A stretch of DNA of 64,000 nucleotides from Ancylostoma caninum (taxonomy: Eukaryota; Nematoda; Chromadorea; Rhabditida; Ancylostomatidae). The notes under the pieces are model-generated. The model searched no databases. It was not told the origin of the DNA and saw nothing but the letters and a program-made list of their open reading frames with translations. The stretch covers positions 434,001 to 498,000 of the forward strand of contig JBAJFG010000581.1 in the NCBI GenBank assembly GCA_037903475.1, written 5' to 3'. Both the position numbers and the translations under genes were made by a program. Below are positions 11,501 through 25,503 of the stretch, piece by piece. How positions within the stretch are numbered: the stretch's first letter is position 1; each line of letters begins with the position of its first letter.

Positions 11501-14270
11501 GTTACAAAAAAAAGTACGAGCGAAACTGTTATTTTGTTATGTTGCTGTTATTTTGTTGTTGGATTTTGTAATCCGACAAAATTTCCAAATCCAAAACTGT
11601 GAAAATGAGAAAATGGGGAAAAGTAGCAGTACAAGCGATTGAACCAGTAGAATTGTTGTGAAATAACAAGTAGGAGAAATCGTCGTGGCAAGCAAACCAA
11701 AAAAATAAATGCTCAATTCTGAGGAAAGCTCTACTATGACAAGAAAAATCACTGTCCACAAAATCAGCTGGCAGCAATGCTCATGCAGCCACAACTCGAG
11801 CGAAGGACACCATGCTGATCCTGATGATCCAGGATCTCGGACAATGAACTAGTTATATCTCAGAAACTGTATGATTTTCCGTATCACTCTCTTCGCAGAA
11901 TTGTTGGGACAATTGTTAGAAATATTTCATTGACACATGGAAAACGAATGCATATACACACCCGAAGCAAAGCAAATTTTCACGATCGACTCTGCGTCGT
12001 AGCAGTCCACAGGGACTTGGACTTCCGCAAATTAAGGGAAGGAACGAAACGGACAATTTTTTACTTTTTTGATCTTTTCTCTTGTACCCTTCTTTTATAA
12101 AATAGTTTCTATTTATTTGAACTCCCAGACTCCCAGGCTTCTGAATTTTTCGGTTTGATTAACTTGTTTGTATTGCGTTTTATGCTGTTTTACATCTTTT
12201 CTGTTGGGAATTATTCATATAGCGTGGAAATACCACGTATAAACAAATGAATAAATAAATTCTTTAGCTTTTCGAATTCCTTCTCCGCACCTCAGCATTT
12301 AACCTTGTTCATGACTGTAGGACAATCAAGAACCTGTCCTTCAATTGCTAAATATCTCTAGTGCACAAATGTAACCACAATCACACCCGAGCTTTTCGCT
12401 CGATTGTGCATAGAATATTGAAAGATAGCTTTAACCATGACCAAGGTTTAGAGGCACCCGTACAGAAAACACCCCAGATGTTTTTTCAAAATATTCGCTT
12501 CTGGTCTCTTTTTCGAAAAGAGTCAAAAAGAACGCTTTCACGGGAGGCTCTCGGTTAACCTTGGAACGCGTGACGGCTTATCCCCAACGAGATTCCTCGC
12601 TCGGCAGCTGCAAACCAAGCAGAGCGCCGATTTTGAAATCACTGGTTCTCATTTCCGTGCCGATTGGGGTTTTTGTGACTCATAGAATCTGGCAGGGCAT
12701 CAGGCATGTCCCTCATCTGTATTTTATTTACTTGACGACAATATCTTTTGCGGCAGCTCTCTCCTTCTAGGTTCACTTCAAAGGTCGCGTGATCGGACCT
12801 GGTTTGATACCTGGCGTCGGAGTCGTGACACGCGATGCCGAAGGCTCGAATGTGGCAGTTTCTCAAAATTAAGGTGTTCTTCCTTCTGTCAACCAGTAGA
12901 GCACAGGAAACCAACGTAGGCCTCGCTAATTTTCTAGAGCATGGAAAACGGATGTTACTGTCTTCTAATTAAAACGTCCGCAGAAGATTGAGCTTCTTCC
13001 CTAACGGGCTTGCAGTGTTGGCGGCCACTTGCCTTTCCTGCCAGGAGATTCTGCTGCTTCTTTTAGCCAACCCCTTCCCCCATCATTTCCTCTAAAATAT
13101 TTGTACTTTTTAGCCAGGTTGACTGTGTTATGATAGAGGTTATCGGACTTTTTTTAACATTTTGCCTTTAGTTCTTTTGAAAAGTTGACGCTGATAATGA
13201 ATGAATTAGTAAGTGGATAAATAAGTGAATACATAAATACATAAATAAATAAGTAAATAAGTAAATAAATAAATAATGATGCCGGGTCGAAACATAGTTT
13301 TTTCCAGTTAATAGGATAGCACAGAACACTGACTTTCTATTCCAAGCTTCCCATGTTTCTTCTTTCTATTCTCTCTCTATCTTTCCAATTTCTGCCAGCA
13401 CAAATCAAAAATGGCTTGTTGTTTATACTATGGAGGGAAAATCGAAGTCCAGATCTTTCCTCAGCTGCAGCGGTAGTTCGCAAAATTGAAAAATCATTTT
13501 TTCGCTACTAAGAAGTCACTTTGCTACAACACGCAATCTTGAACTCAGTTGATAGGTTCATACATAATTTCTGGTCCACATACTCCCCAAATCTTCGGAA
13601 TGAGTATAAACAAAACTCAATTTAGTTCGTTTTATCTTGCTACCTTTATTTTATTTTTTACCTTTCAAGTTGTTGGACACCTCATTTTCATTTTTCACAT
13701 CGAAATTAAGCGAGATGTAGTCGTTTTCCTTTCGCAGCACAAGGGCGGGCGTTCATGGAGCATGTAGTGTCTCTGATCTGTGCTAGTAAGGTGTCCATGA
13801 ACAGCCAAGAATTGTAGGACTTGAATTCTGATTAATAGCGTGGAAATCGAGCTCATCTGCTCAATCAGCGGCCGGTAGTCTGCTTCAAACCCTCTTCATT
13901 AATTCCATAGCCTCCGACGAGGGCAAGTTTCTGAAACGTAAATCGTTCAACACTCTTGTGTAAGGCTGGGTCAGACAAATCAGTGAAATTCATAAGGATC
14001 AGAGAAAAGTGAAATTTTTTAATGCTTTATTAGAGTCTGTGTAGTGCTGGAAAGGAATCAGAGCTTGTCGCTATACTATAATAGACAGAAGATCACTCTG
14101 TAGATGTAGGGGTGTCGAACATACATCCAATATCGAATCCTTGTCTTCATCTGTAACAGCAAGTCAGTTATGATTACGTTGTTTATCGAAATTCCCGTAT
14201 TCTAAGAGAACCATGCGTTTCTACTTTTATGGTCTTAGTTTCCATGACGTTTTCATTTTTTTTCTTCTTA
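8550..14270. other. Intergenic upstream of the hlh-14-like gene
   Basis: Contains G-runs at 9298-9330 and retroposon-tail modules near 9.79, 10.95, 11.45 and 12.22 kb. A GC-rich island at 10250-10680 has an open minus-strand frame of 144 codons without family likeness. No exon of the bHLH gene was found here. Confidence 0.45.
13195..13276 (+). repeat. Degenerate (AAAT/AAGT)n tract
   Basis: AAATAAGT and AAATACAT units with few interruptions, probably another A-rich retroposon tail. Confidence 0.6.
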
Positions 14271-14276
14271 GCAAGC

Positions 14277-14287
14277 TTTTTTTTAGA
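14277..14287 (+). promoter_or_regulatory. Probable spliced-leader trans-splice acceptor
   Basis: A run of eight T followed by AG ends at 14286, one base before the ATG at 14288 of the bHLH gene. No upstream coding exon is evident. This is the usual arrangement for SL1 trans-splicing in nematodes. A normal cis intron acceptor behind an unseen 5' exon is the alternative. Confidence 0.5.
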
Positions 14288-15634
14288 ATGTCAAAGGATC
14301 CCCCGCCCATCATCGGGGGCGGGGCTTTCATAAAGTGGGAGGCGCCTGCGCGGGGCCGTGTGCCGTCAGACTGTAGGTGTGTCAGCACGACCGTCAGCGC
14401 CATGTCCTCGCAAGTCCGCGGATCACGTCCCAACCAAGAGCGGCGTAACGCCAGAGAGCGCAACCGAGTTCATCAGGTTAGTGAGCTTTTCATGGATTTT
14501 TCTTATTCCTTACTGACTGTCATTATCACTTTCTGATGGAACTTTCATAGGTGAACCACGGTTTCGATCTGCTCCGGAATAGAGTCCCAAAGGCCGGAAT
14601 CAACAAAAAGCTGTCCAAAGCCGACACATTGCGAGAAGCTGTTAGATATATCCAATATCTGAAGAGTTTGCTGCTTTCGGATGGAGCCATGAACCAAGCA
14701 GGTAGGTGACAGCCAGCCAACAACCAACAAGTAGTTAATTTTTTAAATAAAAATAATTTTTAACAAACTTCACTGATGATTGGAGCTCTTTTCCATAGAT
14801 AAGGTTGCTTTTCGTGGATTGAGCCTGAATACCACGACAAATTTCAAAATGATGGCTTCAAAAAAAATCAAATTTTACCGTTAGTCACTGAGAACGGTCT
14901 TCCTTTTTTCTCCCACAAACTCTAGCAAGAACAGCATACTTTTTCAAGTTTTCAAATTGTAATTTTTTAAGAAATTTTTCTCACCTACGCCAACACAGTG
15001 TAAATTTGCTAGCGGCCGAAGTGAACTGTCCCAGTCTCGTAAAAAAATCGTTCAGAGGCACAAGCACGTGGAGCTAGTGATCATTTGCATGATCCATGAA
15101 TTCATAAACGTTAACAGGAAGTGTGTAGATCACTTTTTACCTTACAATTAACTAGTTTCTAGGCAAAAATTTTGACATTTTTTACCGCTTGAAGTGAACC
15201 TTATTTAAGGGGACCTTGGAGTAAGCTTCACCCTTTCCCGGTACACAGAATCCCACCACAGATAACCCATGTACACTGAAGCTCTTTTATTTTCTCTTTT
15301 TTTCTCAAATTATCTCTAACAATTGTATAAAGGTCAAATTTGTGACATTCGATGTTCCCCTTACTATATACGGCCTCTTCAGATTGCATGGCTCCTTCCT
15401 GCTCGGTTAACCACTCCCTCTATCAGCAATCCGAGATGGAGTTCGACGTCTACTTCCCGTCCGGCTCATCCGCAAACATCTCCCAACAGACCAGCCCGGC
15501 TCATTCCCTCTACAGCCAACCACAGATGCCTCCTCCTTATCATCCGGGTGAGCACGCTCTTCCACTGGGCTTTCTTAACACTTCTGCTTCGAAAACTCAT
15601 CCAATTTCTTTCAGGAGTTCGCCCTTCTCCATGA
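14288..15634 (+). CDS. hlh-14: Achaete-scute family bHLH transcription factor, hlh-14-like
   Basis: Proneural-type basic helix-loop-helix factor, expected to act in the nucleus as a heterodimer with a class I (E/daughterless, HLH-2) partner on CANNTG E-boxes. Exons: 14288-14476, 14551-14701, 15383-15547, 15615-15634; every junction has GT/AG and keeps phase, giving 174 residues. Basic region is RRNARERNRVHQ near residues 52-63, helix 1 VNHGFDLLRNRV, a short loop, helix 2 LSKADTLREAVRYIQYLKSLL; the E of the basic region that reads the E-box is present. The tail is rich in Ser, Pro, Tyr and Gln. The VHQVNHGFD and SKADTLREAV stretches match my memory of C. elegans HLH-14; HLH-14 versus another achaete-scute paralogue is not proved. 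Start: ATG 14288 lies one base after a strong acceptor. An in-frame ATG at 14402, giving a protein beginning MSSQVRG, aligns with the start of the sister gene and may be the conserved one. Confidence 0.88.
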
Positions 15635-15731
15635 TTCGCATCGCTTGATCTCCGTTCCGCTCATCTTCTCGCTGCATTATCACTTCACTTGTCTGTGATC
15701 ACGGGTCTTACTTGTAAATATAGCTGCAAAG

Positions 15732-15737
15732 AATAAA
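15732..15737 (+). other. Poly(A) signal of the hlh-14-like gene
   Basis: AATAAA lies about 100 bases after the TGA stop at 15632-15634, a normal 3' UTR length for a nematode gene. No other AATAAA lies between. Confidence 0.65.
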
Positions 15738-17757
15738 TATAAGAAAGCTTTCACTGTAGTTTCGGATTTCCAGAAGCACCAAGCGCCGACCTTTGGCACC
15801 TATTGTCATTATTGAGGATGACTATAAATGTATTTGAAGAATTGACACGAGTCATCTTAGCGTTTTTCCGTTGCTGGGCCAGAACGTATTTAGTAGGCAC
15901 ATTATTCGATGTATGCATCATTCACAAGCTTCTTCATTCTAATAACACTCCTGCCAATCCTGATCTGTTTAAAATTGTACCTTCTAGAACGAGGAATGCT
16001 GACCAGAAATTGTTTTATCTACATGTGAAACTACGCCTAGATCCTATTGTTTCCCAGTTATTTATAGCTGTGGCGGCCTACGTAAAACTAACCAAGGATA
16101 TCATAATTACATCATCTTTTGGCCTATTCAAGAGGATTACTTCTGCAAAACCACTCGTGCCATAGATGGTTCGAAGATGTGTATTCCTGTAGGAGGTGTC
16201 CCTATGTTCTTACAACTCTCACACGTACTGCTTAAAAAACATGATGAATGAACGAATGAATATCCGCACCGAAAAATGCAAGCCCTGATCCTTATTTTAA
16301 AACCAAAAACTTGCCCAAAAAATAAGCCGCGAAATCTCATTGTTTCCGCACCCGACCGTCTTCCAGCGCTCTCCGTATGTCCTTGTTCACTCGTTGAGGG
16401 TCGTCCAGGCTGCAGAGTGCAGGTGCGAAGCGGCCATTTCTTCCGCATGTATCGCATAATTTATGCCTGATGCGAGATGACAACCTCATAGAAGTCGCTT
16501 TAGTCTCAGGACATATTTAGACCTATTCGAGCATTTGGGAAAAGATTTGCTTGTGAGAATGACAAAAATGAATTGTAGCTGTACACAGGTGTCGTTGCAT
16601 TGAGATGGACAACAGTAATTGTTCTGGAATGTGCTCCACTGCTGCATATGAGTCCTTCAAATTTGAATGATAAAAAAAACCAAAAACGGGAAAAATCAAG
16701 GCCTAGAACTACGAATACAGTCAGATGTTTCGGAAGCCGATGGCAGTCACAGTGCCCTGGCGTAAATATTTCTTAATGAGATGTAATAACGTCATACACA
16801 GACGGCTGATTACAGCTCTTTTTTTTTGAGAAATCCCATCCGATGTTTGACTCACGTATAATCAAAGACAATGCATTAGAGCAACCAGTAAGCATCAAGG
16901 TTATTCAAGCCATTGCAAATTACCTGATGCACATACTTCATCACTCAGAAACAGTCTGTGCCCAAAAATGGCCGATTGCCCAAAAATGGCCGTGCCGATC
17001 CCTGCAGTGACACTTGCGCCAATACGGGCGCCAACGGAGAAACCTTCCTTGAGGAAAGCAAAAATCCAGGACCGGCCCCACTTTTCATCGTAAATGGAGC
17101 GCAGAATCGTACATGTGCGCACTCTCGTGCGCCGTTACAGGGAATTTCTCAGTCACGCCCATTCAATGTGGGGCCGAACCGGTGCCAGAAATGTACTGTA
17201 CCTGGCATATATGCACTCCCGTGATCTCACCTGTGTCTTGTACAGCAGTTTTTGTGGATTGAGGTTTTGCTCGGTCCAGCCTAGGAAAGTTCTCGTGATT
17301 TCCATTTATGTGGAGCGACATTGGTGCCTCGGAGTTTCAGCACGATTCTCTTCCCCATAAGACCATGCAGTGGATATGGTACATGAAGTTGTGCTCTTAT
17401 GGTAAAGTTGCTATTTTTCCGAGGATCCTTTCCCAGGACTATATTATTGAGCACAGAAAACAACGAATGAGATTGGCTCGACTAGGGCACAAACATTAAT
17501 TGGCCTCCCATGCAAAAATATGGTCGATCCACAATGTGTTAAAAGCCACTCTCAGGCGATGACTACGTTTCTGAAGGGTGAAAGCAACAGATCCACTACA
17601 GGAATAACGAACAAGTATTTTTTAAACTTGTTTTTAATACTCGCTGCCGTTTTTTTCACTACATCTAAGGAGCATAAAACCAAGGAACGTGATCCCAGTC
17701 ATAAGAACAAGCTCCTCGGCACTGTACCCAAACAGTGAAACACAATACTGATTGGGG

Positions 17758-17789
17758 CCACCACCACCACTACCACCACCACCACCACG
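17758..17789 (+). repeat. (CAC)n microsatellite
   Basis: An imperfect run of CAC/CCA triplets producing poly-His or poly-Val in short frames. It has no coding support. Confidence 0.8.
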
Positions 17790-20700
17790 CGAACATCTGC
17801 GGAATCACACGGTCGCCTTATTTGGGAAGTGCAGCTCGGCAAGCCGTGCTCCAGCAACCTCCTTGTAGCACTGTGCGCGGGCCAAACAGGGTTTCGAAGG
17901 TAAATTACGGTGCTGTCGGTGAGGTACCTTTGATGACTCAATTAGAGCACGCGTTTACGTGCTCGTTTACAGCCGCAGATCGATGTTTGAGATAGGATTC
18001 GCCTTCAGAAAGTGGTACCGCATTCGTAAATCATGCACTGCCCACAATTCGGGAAAGGCTTTCCGATTCCGCTTAGGAGGAGGAGGACCATTAAGACGTC
18101 ACCCGTGGAGCATTGATGACCCTGGCTGAGTTATTCGGGACTACTCGAGAAGGCTTAGGATCGAAAAACACTGTGGAGAACATCCCTGAAGACCCATTGA
18201 ACAACGCTCTCCCATGAAAAGTCTGAATTTCCTGGAAAAGCATTCCCAATGTCACACCAAAAGATGGTAGGGATTGATTCCACCAGCAAAAACCACAGCT
18301 GATTATCAGCCTATCCATCCAACCGTCTGGAAACCTTTTCCTCACTTTCCTCCTCGCGCGTGGTAAGACGGCTATCTGTCAACAAACTTATGCAAATCCA
18401 AGTGGTTGTAAATGACGGACGAATAACCGACAGTAATCTGACACATCGTCATTGAATAAAGACTACGCGCGGCTCCTGCTAAGTCCGTAATTTGCATATG
18501 AAACAAAGGCAAGGACACACTCGCGCGCCTCGAACAACAAACTTTCGCGCAGGAGGCAAAAACCCAGCGCCAGACTGGGACCCGAATCGCTGGACTTCCG
18601 GATTTGAAGATGGTGATCGATGACGATTGCGTGATGCCGGAGCAGGTGGCGCAGTCGTGCAATCCCCCGTCGAAATAGTGGATTTGATCCGTGTAAGGAA
18701 TCATCGAAATATCATAACTGGGAAGAGGGTCACGGCTCAATTTAGTTGCGGTGGAGAAGTGAGTAGAAAAAATCGCTGTTCTTCAGAGTTTTCAAGTTTT
18801 TCCAACGTACTCCTACGAAATTCCAAGGCCTGCTGCCAATTGTATTATTACATCTGGTCACCGAAAAGAACTCGAGCCCCGTTGCAGCATATCTCAATAA
18901 CACAAACTTCTAACCCTATCGGAGAAATGATCACAGTAAGGCTTCCTGGAAAAAAACACCTTTTCTGCTATTCGAAAAGGAATTAATTCTTTTAAAAAAA
19001 TGCTGATAATTGTAGAAATTACGAAACAAATCCGAGGTCGGATCAATATGGGAATCAAGAAATTGAAATGTTACGTAACCCTAGGCCTCACGGCTACTTG
19101 TCCATAACGTGAAAGCGCATTCTGGGATTTTTTTACTCTGCCAAAATATTCTGAAACTAAGCTGAACTAACTACATAGCTCTCCAAAATAATATGTTTAT
19201 CTTCTGAACGTTAATACCTCCTGCAATACAAGTTCAAAAGCATTTTATGCTGCACCGTATACATAAATGTCAAGGATACTCGAACCGATCCTCATAGGTA
19301 GCAGTACACATCACGTTGTTGGACTCATCAATGAATACAAGGTCCGGTAATAGGGTGGGGTTCTTCATTCGCTGGAGGGTTGCTGAATAAAATGTTTGTA
19401 GAGAGTTGGGTGGGAAAAGATCGAGTACTCAGCCTGATCCACCAATTAGTTTTACTCCATCAATTTCTAACCTGTGTGGGAATCTGGTAAACATTATGGA
19501 TGCTTTGTATGCGCTAGGATTCGCTAAAACACAGAGCGTTACGAAAGCTTATGATTCCTTTTTCATGTGTATAAATTAGAAAAGTTTAAAGGGTATAAAT
19601 ACCATTTTGAGACCGCCTGGGTCTGAAAAGATATCAAATAAGACCTTGGAAAGATTAGAAAAGAAGGTAATGGAGTTTGGACAAAATCTCTTGGTAGGAA
19701 TAAATTTAGAAGCCTAAATCTGGCTCATTCGGTCATGTCAGCTTAAGACCTCAGGTGGGTGTGACATAATCCTAAGCCCTTGTGGTGGTTTATCGCCCAT
19801 AACGCAGGAATTCCCACACTCACTGATTCCCAAATTTAGCCGTATATACCTCTCAGAATGCAAGAAATGAGGAGTTGGATTAGGAAATGAATCACTCTGA
19901 ACCCCTCCTCTGGAATTTAGCCCGGTGTACCTCTCAGAAAGCACCTGTAACCACTACCATCCTCTTGCTTCGTTGCTAATCCGCTGATCCCGCGTGCTCC
20001 CAGGCACTCAAGCCCTGGCGAGGTATCGTTTTTCGGGATTTATAAGTACGGCAAACATTGCGTCGCATGTGCCACTCTTGCCAACTCATTCGCTAACGAG
20101 GTTACATAAGCACCCCAGGATTGGGTGTCCACGGCTACTGTGGGTCGCTGGCCTCTAAGCAGCTACAGAACCACTCTGCAGAGTACGGTAGCAATGAAGA
20201 CAGATGTGACTTCAGCGCTCGTGCCGTAACTCCTATTATTGCTTTGCGCGCTATCGCAGTGCGGTGCCCTTACGTTTCCTCTTGCGCAAAGGCTTGAGCG
20301 AGCGCAATTACACTTCTGCCTCGATTGCGGTTTCCTAAGAGATCAGCCACCACCCGCAGCGCATCAAAAACTTAAATGGAGGCGCTTCTAATTGGTGACG
20401 CGGTCAAAAGGTAGTGCTGTTAGTGCACGGGTAAGTTAAGATGCCTGTGGCCTAGTGAGGTAGGAGGGTAGGGTTACAAAGGTTATGCTATAATAATTAT
20501 TATGTTAAGTAATGTACATGAAAGGTACACAACTAGTGCGTTCAGAAAGCCCCTCGTAGCTCATCTTTTTGCTAGACTCGAGTGGGTTTTTTTTTTCATG
20601 TTTTATTTTAATTTTCTTGAAACCTTCTTTGTTGCATTGTGTATACGTCGAGCAACTTAAACAGAATCATTGCCTGTGTCTACGCTCCTGCTTACCTCAT

Positions 20701-20935
20701 AGGCTAACTGATAACCCAATTGAACATTCAACCCTTGTTCTCTTTTCTATCTTTCTAATCAGCTTCTTCATATCGAGAAAACTTTGAAAGAAATCTTTCT
20801 AGGCTTCTTCACAGTGGACCTGGAAGAACAAAAAATTTTTATTCTGAGCTTGAAAACCCCATGCGGAATTGGCTATATCCTTTGAATTTCTCGAAGAAAC
20901 CAAAGCCAGGAGCCATAGCCCTGGTCGTGTAGATC

Positions 20936-21026
20936 ACCCAGGGTAAATGTGTTAACGGCGCAAGAATTTACCCATCTTTAACATGGGCGTGAACACGTTT
21001 ACCCTGGGTAACCTCAATGATACATG
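20936..21026. repeat. GTTAAC-palindromic dispersed repeat, copy 1
   Basis: Begins CACCCAGGGTAAATGTGTTAAC and ends with ACACGTTTACCCTGGGTAAC followed by CTCAATGATACATGC. The two halves are inverted copies of each other. Related copies lie near 31.3, 45.1 and 53.4 kb. Confidence 0.7.
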
Positions 21027-22653
21027 CGATGGCAGGAGTTAAGAAAACAACTACAACTAGCAAAGTCAAGGTAAAGCTGCGATCGGGAAGAAAACGATTA
21101 GCATAGAAGCGGTGATAGCCCAGTACACTGCTGTTCTTCACACCCGGCTTGGCTTGTAGAACATTTCATTGTGGTGAGTTATAGCCCTAGAACGAATGGA
21201 ACGCAAGTTCGCGTCCTGAACGGCCATTTGCAACAAATTTAGTGGAGATTTTGTATAGCAGGTGAGATGACCAGATGAAGAAGATGATGAGAAAGATGGA
21301 GATGATGAAGAAGGGGAAAGAAAATTGAGAAAAGGAGGAATGTGACGTGAAGGCATTGTAGGTGTTCTGCTTCATTTCTAGACTGGAGAACAATTAGAAT
21401 TATATTCATAATTAGAATCATAGTAAAAGAAAGTTTCTATGCAGTAGCGGAGCAGTAGGCGAAATGTACAGTCTGTTAGCTCAGAGTGCACCAGGGTGGA
21501 TTTCGTCTGCAATTGCGACCGCAGTGGTATCGGCCGGGCGATCGGTTTTCGGTCTATTTTTACGCCTTGTTCTTTAAGTTTTGATATGTATGTGCTGTTA
21601 TTTCTTCCATTTTGATGTTTCGCTGGCACCTCTGATCGAACCAGCCGGACGATATCCCTGCGGTCGCAATTGCAGACAAACTTCACTATTGTGCACTATC
21701 TGAACTACATAAAAGACCACACTAGAACTGTCTTACTATAATTAATTTCAAAGTCGTGCGCTGAATATTCTCTAGAAAGATAAACGCGGAACAAGAGGTG
21801 CCTTGGAAGAGAAAGAAGAAGAAAGGAAACTAGATCCGAATAAGAGGTGACTCGAAGTGGCCCCTTAAAATGAGTTGGTATATACATAGCATAGAAGTAA
21901 ATGTGTAATTTTGCCTATGTATGTATCCCATCTTTCAGAAGTGTTCGGCAGGGATTTCTTATTTGGAACTAGGCAGAGGTCGTCTCAAAAGGAAACATAT
22001 GGTTTATGTTTGTAAAGAAGCCACCGTTTCTAGTTATCATTCACCTCTCCTGACCCTTCATTTTTACACCATCATTCCGGAAAAATTTGAAAAAATTATA
22101 GCAAAGAATTATCTGCCGGAAATTTCATTTAATTCAAAGCACTGAATTGCGCTTGCCGAGGATCACATCGCCTCCATTTCCTGCTTCGCGGACAATCACA
22201 TCGACAAGAGATGTTGCACTTGATGTTTAGAACGGTAATTCTCGCCAGTTTATGTGGATGGCGAACCCAGCAGGAGACCGGCCACACACTCAATTCAATG
22301 AACACAACGACCTCATTCGCCCTGATGGCGCATTTCTGGAAAAAATCAGGTCCGAGCCGTGCCGGCACTCCCACGACAATTTGCTCGACCCTCGCTCACC
22401 ATATGCACCGTGGCTCCGTTTGTCTCGTCCCGGTAATGTCCGGCTTCGTGGCTTGTCTGCCCGGCCGGAACAATGTAAGGTCAATCGCGTTCCGATCACT
22501 GCGGTAACCAGCAATTTGTGCCCGCACGAAAAATGAACTGCCCGGGGACCCGCAGGTACACCTAGAGCTAATGGGTGCTCTTAGGATGGAAGGCGCTGCG
22601 AACTGACCTCAGCGTATGACTTGGCTTTCCAAGGGGACGGTAGCGTATGTTGC

Positions 22654-22667
22654 GCGTTGCGCAACGC
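22654..22667. promoter_or_regulatory. C/EBP-type palindrome TTGCGCAA in a GC-rich island
   Basis: GCGTTGCGCAACGC is a perfect 14-base palindrome with the C/EBP octamer at its centre, followed by ACGCAAC. The same octamer occurs at 30669-30676 in another GC-rich island. Both are between the two bHLH genes. Confidence 0.25.
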
Positions 22668-24990
22668 ACGCAACACGAGATGCGCTAAAGGAAGCCGCTC
22701 ACGCTTCAACGCCGATCTAATGGCGAGCACTTGATGAGGACAGCACCTGAGCTAAGTCAGGCCTAGGTTTTTTCGAATGAATGCGTCCTCAAAAACTCCT
22801 CACCTTCTCATAGCAGAATTCTATAGCTCTTCAGTGCAAGATGAGTTAGTCTTTGTCGGACAATCCCATACGAACTGGCCAAAAGTTATAAAAAGAAGGA
22901 ATCAAGAGGAAATCCTTGCCGTCTTTGCTTGTTTGGAACTTATTTGGGAAAATAATTACCCTCGAGATTTCAAACGTTCCCTATATGGTTGCAGTGCGAA
23001 TTTATAAGAGTAGAGTGAGATGGTGAGCTCCTCTGGATGAAGTATTCAGCTCGCCTCACATTTCTAGCTATGAATCCATGGATATTTAAAATCCGTAGCC
23101 GCACGGAATAATCTATCACGAGGAGGCTCGAGGATATGATGAGTCATGAAGTGGCCTCAACTTTGCCCTTCCGGAAAATGCTTCTCTATGAATTTACTGC
23201 ATTGAGAGCTAAAAATGCATTTGTTCTGAAAATATTTAAATTTCTCCCTCGCGTCACTCCACTAGACTAAGGCTAAACTTTTGTACTTTAAATACAATTG
23301 AGCAGTTGGCAACAGTAGAATTGTTGCGCAGTGGTTCACCTCAGGGAGAATCAGAAGTTGCCAACAGGTAGTAAAATTGCAGGAAAAAAACTTTTCATGG
23401 TGATAACCAAGATAAAGCATGTGCATCATCAATGGATTTTCTTCCGATATGTGCTACTAACGAAGATCCTGGAAATCACGGGAAACTTCCGGAAACTTAC
23501 ATTATTATCTAAAGTCTATAAAGTGGAATTTTCTCACAATTCTGACAGTTTGCTTCTGCCCCTGGCTCCAGCAGGTACGGAGGGCACGGTAATAGCGTTC
23601 ATAAGAAAATGTTGAGTAGAAATGCGCTCGAGTTGAGTTACCACTTTCCCTTAGGCCATAGGTATGTAGATATTGAAACTTTATTCAAAATTTTGAAAGA
23701 ACGATGAAACTAAACTTTTGTTTTTCAATTCGGTTTCAACTCTACCAATATTTCGACTCTGTACCAATGATAAGCACTAGTGAGCAAGCCTCCATAGAGC
23801 CTCAACGCATATACAGACTTGGTTTTGATTGCTCGTACTAGGGCTGAGATATATTTGGAAAAAAATTCTGCCGTCCAAAGTCGTGGATGTGCTAAATATA
23901 TGTATGACCACCACCGTAGATTCCCCTGGGTTCTGTATTGATTTCGTTTTTTTTCACAACTTTAATAACGGCAACCTTGGCAGACAACATGGTTCCTTTT
24001 ATCAGTATGGACCAGTTCTTATCGTATGAGCAGGTCTCTGAGGTCCTGTGCAGGCAATTCGAAGAATTGGGAAGCAAAGAGCAAGGAAAACTCTGTTTCC
24101 ATGTCGTGATGTCTGGCAACTATTTTCCTGTGAAACAAAGGATTTAGGAGCTAGAGAGTATTAATACTGTTTCATCGTTTTCTAATAGAGTTATCAAAAC
24201 TTGAATAATTTTGGTCAAAAGTAAGGTGTCCGGAAAATGCGTTTTGGACCATCTCGAGCGCTTTTCTACCGTCCAAAATCGTGGCTGTCACATTGCTCAC
24301 TACTTTTCGGAGCAAATTATAGCAGTATTTATTTATTTATTTATTTATTACGCAAATAGGCGTGCTACGTAGGATAGTAATCGTTAAACATTAGGAAACA
24401 CGGAACTTCCATAGAAAAAAAAACAGAACATGAACTGAGTTAGTAAGGAAACAATGAGTGATAACTGTAGTTGCACAGAGAGAAGTCAGGCAGTCGGCAA
24501 AAAATATGTATTAATCTATTCCCACATGCATCTAGTAGTATTGTGAAAGGTGTTTTTTTTTTTCAAAATACAGCTTGGAGAATATCACCCATTCAGAATC
24601 CTAGAAATAACAAGGAAAACACTTGGAAATGTGCACATCTCCGTTTCTCCGACAGCGAAGCGACATAATGCACCAGAACTCACATGTGGAGTAGATAATG
24701 ACATCTTGACCTGGTATGGAGAAGCTGCATTGGAAGCTTGCTCGTGATGTTACAGAAAAACACTCATAATCCAGAAAATTAAAACCCGGGATTTTCAGAA
24801 ACTTTCAATTATTTCACAGCTCCTAACTCCGGCTGACATCTCTTGCACGAACAACGCGAATAGGCTGGCTTCGTTCTACAAGAACATAACCGTACCCCGT
24901 CAAATATATAATTGTTAGAACAAACAAGTAAACGAGCAAAGTCACCTAACAAGCTGCAGCGGTTCTACGAAAATAGCGTGACACAGAACA

Positions 24991-25144
24991 GGGCTAGGAT
25001 TCATGAACACACAACCAAGGGGGGAACAAGGCAAGCAAACCAACTTTTGTGTCCTGCGTCTCCTAGCACTACATAGTCTATGAGAAAACCTACCACGCTA
25101 GCCATAAATGGTTTGCTAGGTTACGGTTTCATGAATCCCAGACC
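24991..25144. mobile_element. Inverted-repeat element with TTCATGAATCCC ends, copy 1
   Basis: The left end GGGCTAGGATTCATGAA mirrors the right end TTCATGAATCCCAGACC. GCAAGCAAACC and GGTTTGCTAGG extend the symmetry inward. The centre has CTACATAGTCTATGAG. A related sequence lies at 31986-32130. Confidence 0.65.
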
Positions 25145-25503
25145 AGCATAACGGCAAGAAAATAACTTTCTTTTGATTAACAGGACGTTGTGTTTGTCGT
25201 GAGGTTCTCATGAGGAGCAAAATGGTGTCCTATCAAGCTATGTACCGAATCTGCACATGCTAGCGTAAACCTTGCGGAATTTCCTGAAATACAAAATAGA
25301 TGTCAAATTCAAAATCAATGCCGAATAACCCTTCGTGAATTTCATATTTCTTAAAATTGTTATTTTTTCAAAATGTAAATTACAGTATTATTCAAATTTC
25401 AGTACTTTATGGCGTTAAATTCGTGATCTTGTGCATTGTACTGGAAATCTACCAACCCTCGATTCAGCTAATTACCGGCCACAGCTCCTATGCGTATCCG
25501 AAG

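Larger units (their letters stand above)
15740..24990. other. Gene-poor stretch with GC-rich islands
   Basis: GC-richer islands at about 19970-20420 and 22140-22720 lack good frames. A minus-strand frame of 122 codons at 18372-18740 and a plus-strand one at 23938-24147 (MVPFISMDQFLSYEQV inside) are weak unassigned candidates. The phrase ACCGTCCAAAATCGTGG near 24.27 kb recurs in altered form near 23.87 kb and suggests old repeat fragments. No conserved domain was recognised. Confidence 0.45.

Noticed and set aside
13905..13945. Second hammerhead-like phrase (CCGACGAGGGC...CTGAAACG)
   Set aside because: It departs from the hammerhead core at invariant positions, and no stem pairing is evident.
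22211..22536. Overlapping frames of 74-98 codons on both strands
   Set aside because: A GC-rich island opens all frames equally, so none stands out as coding.
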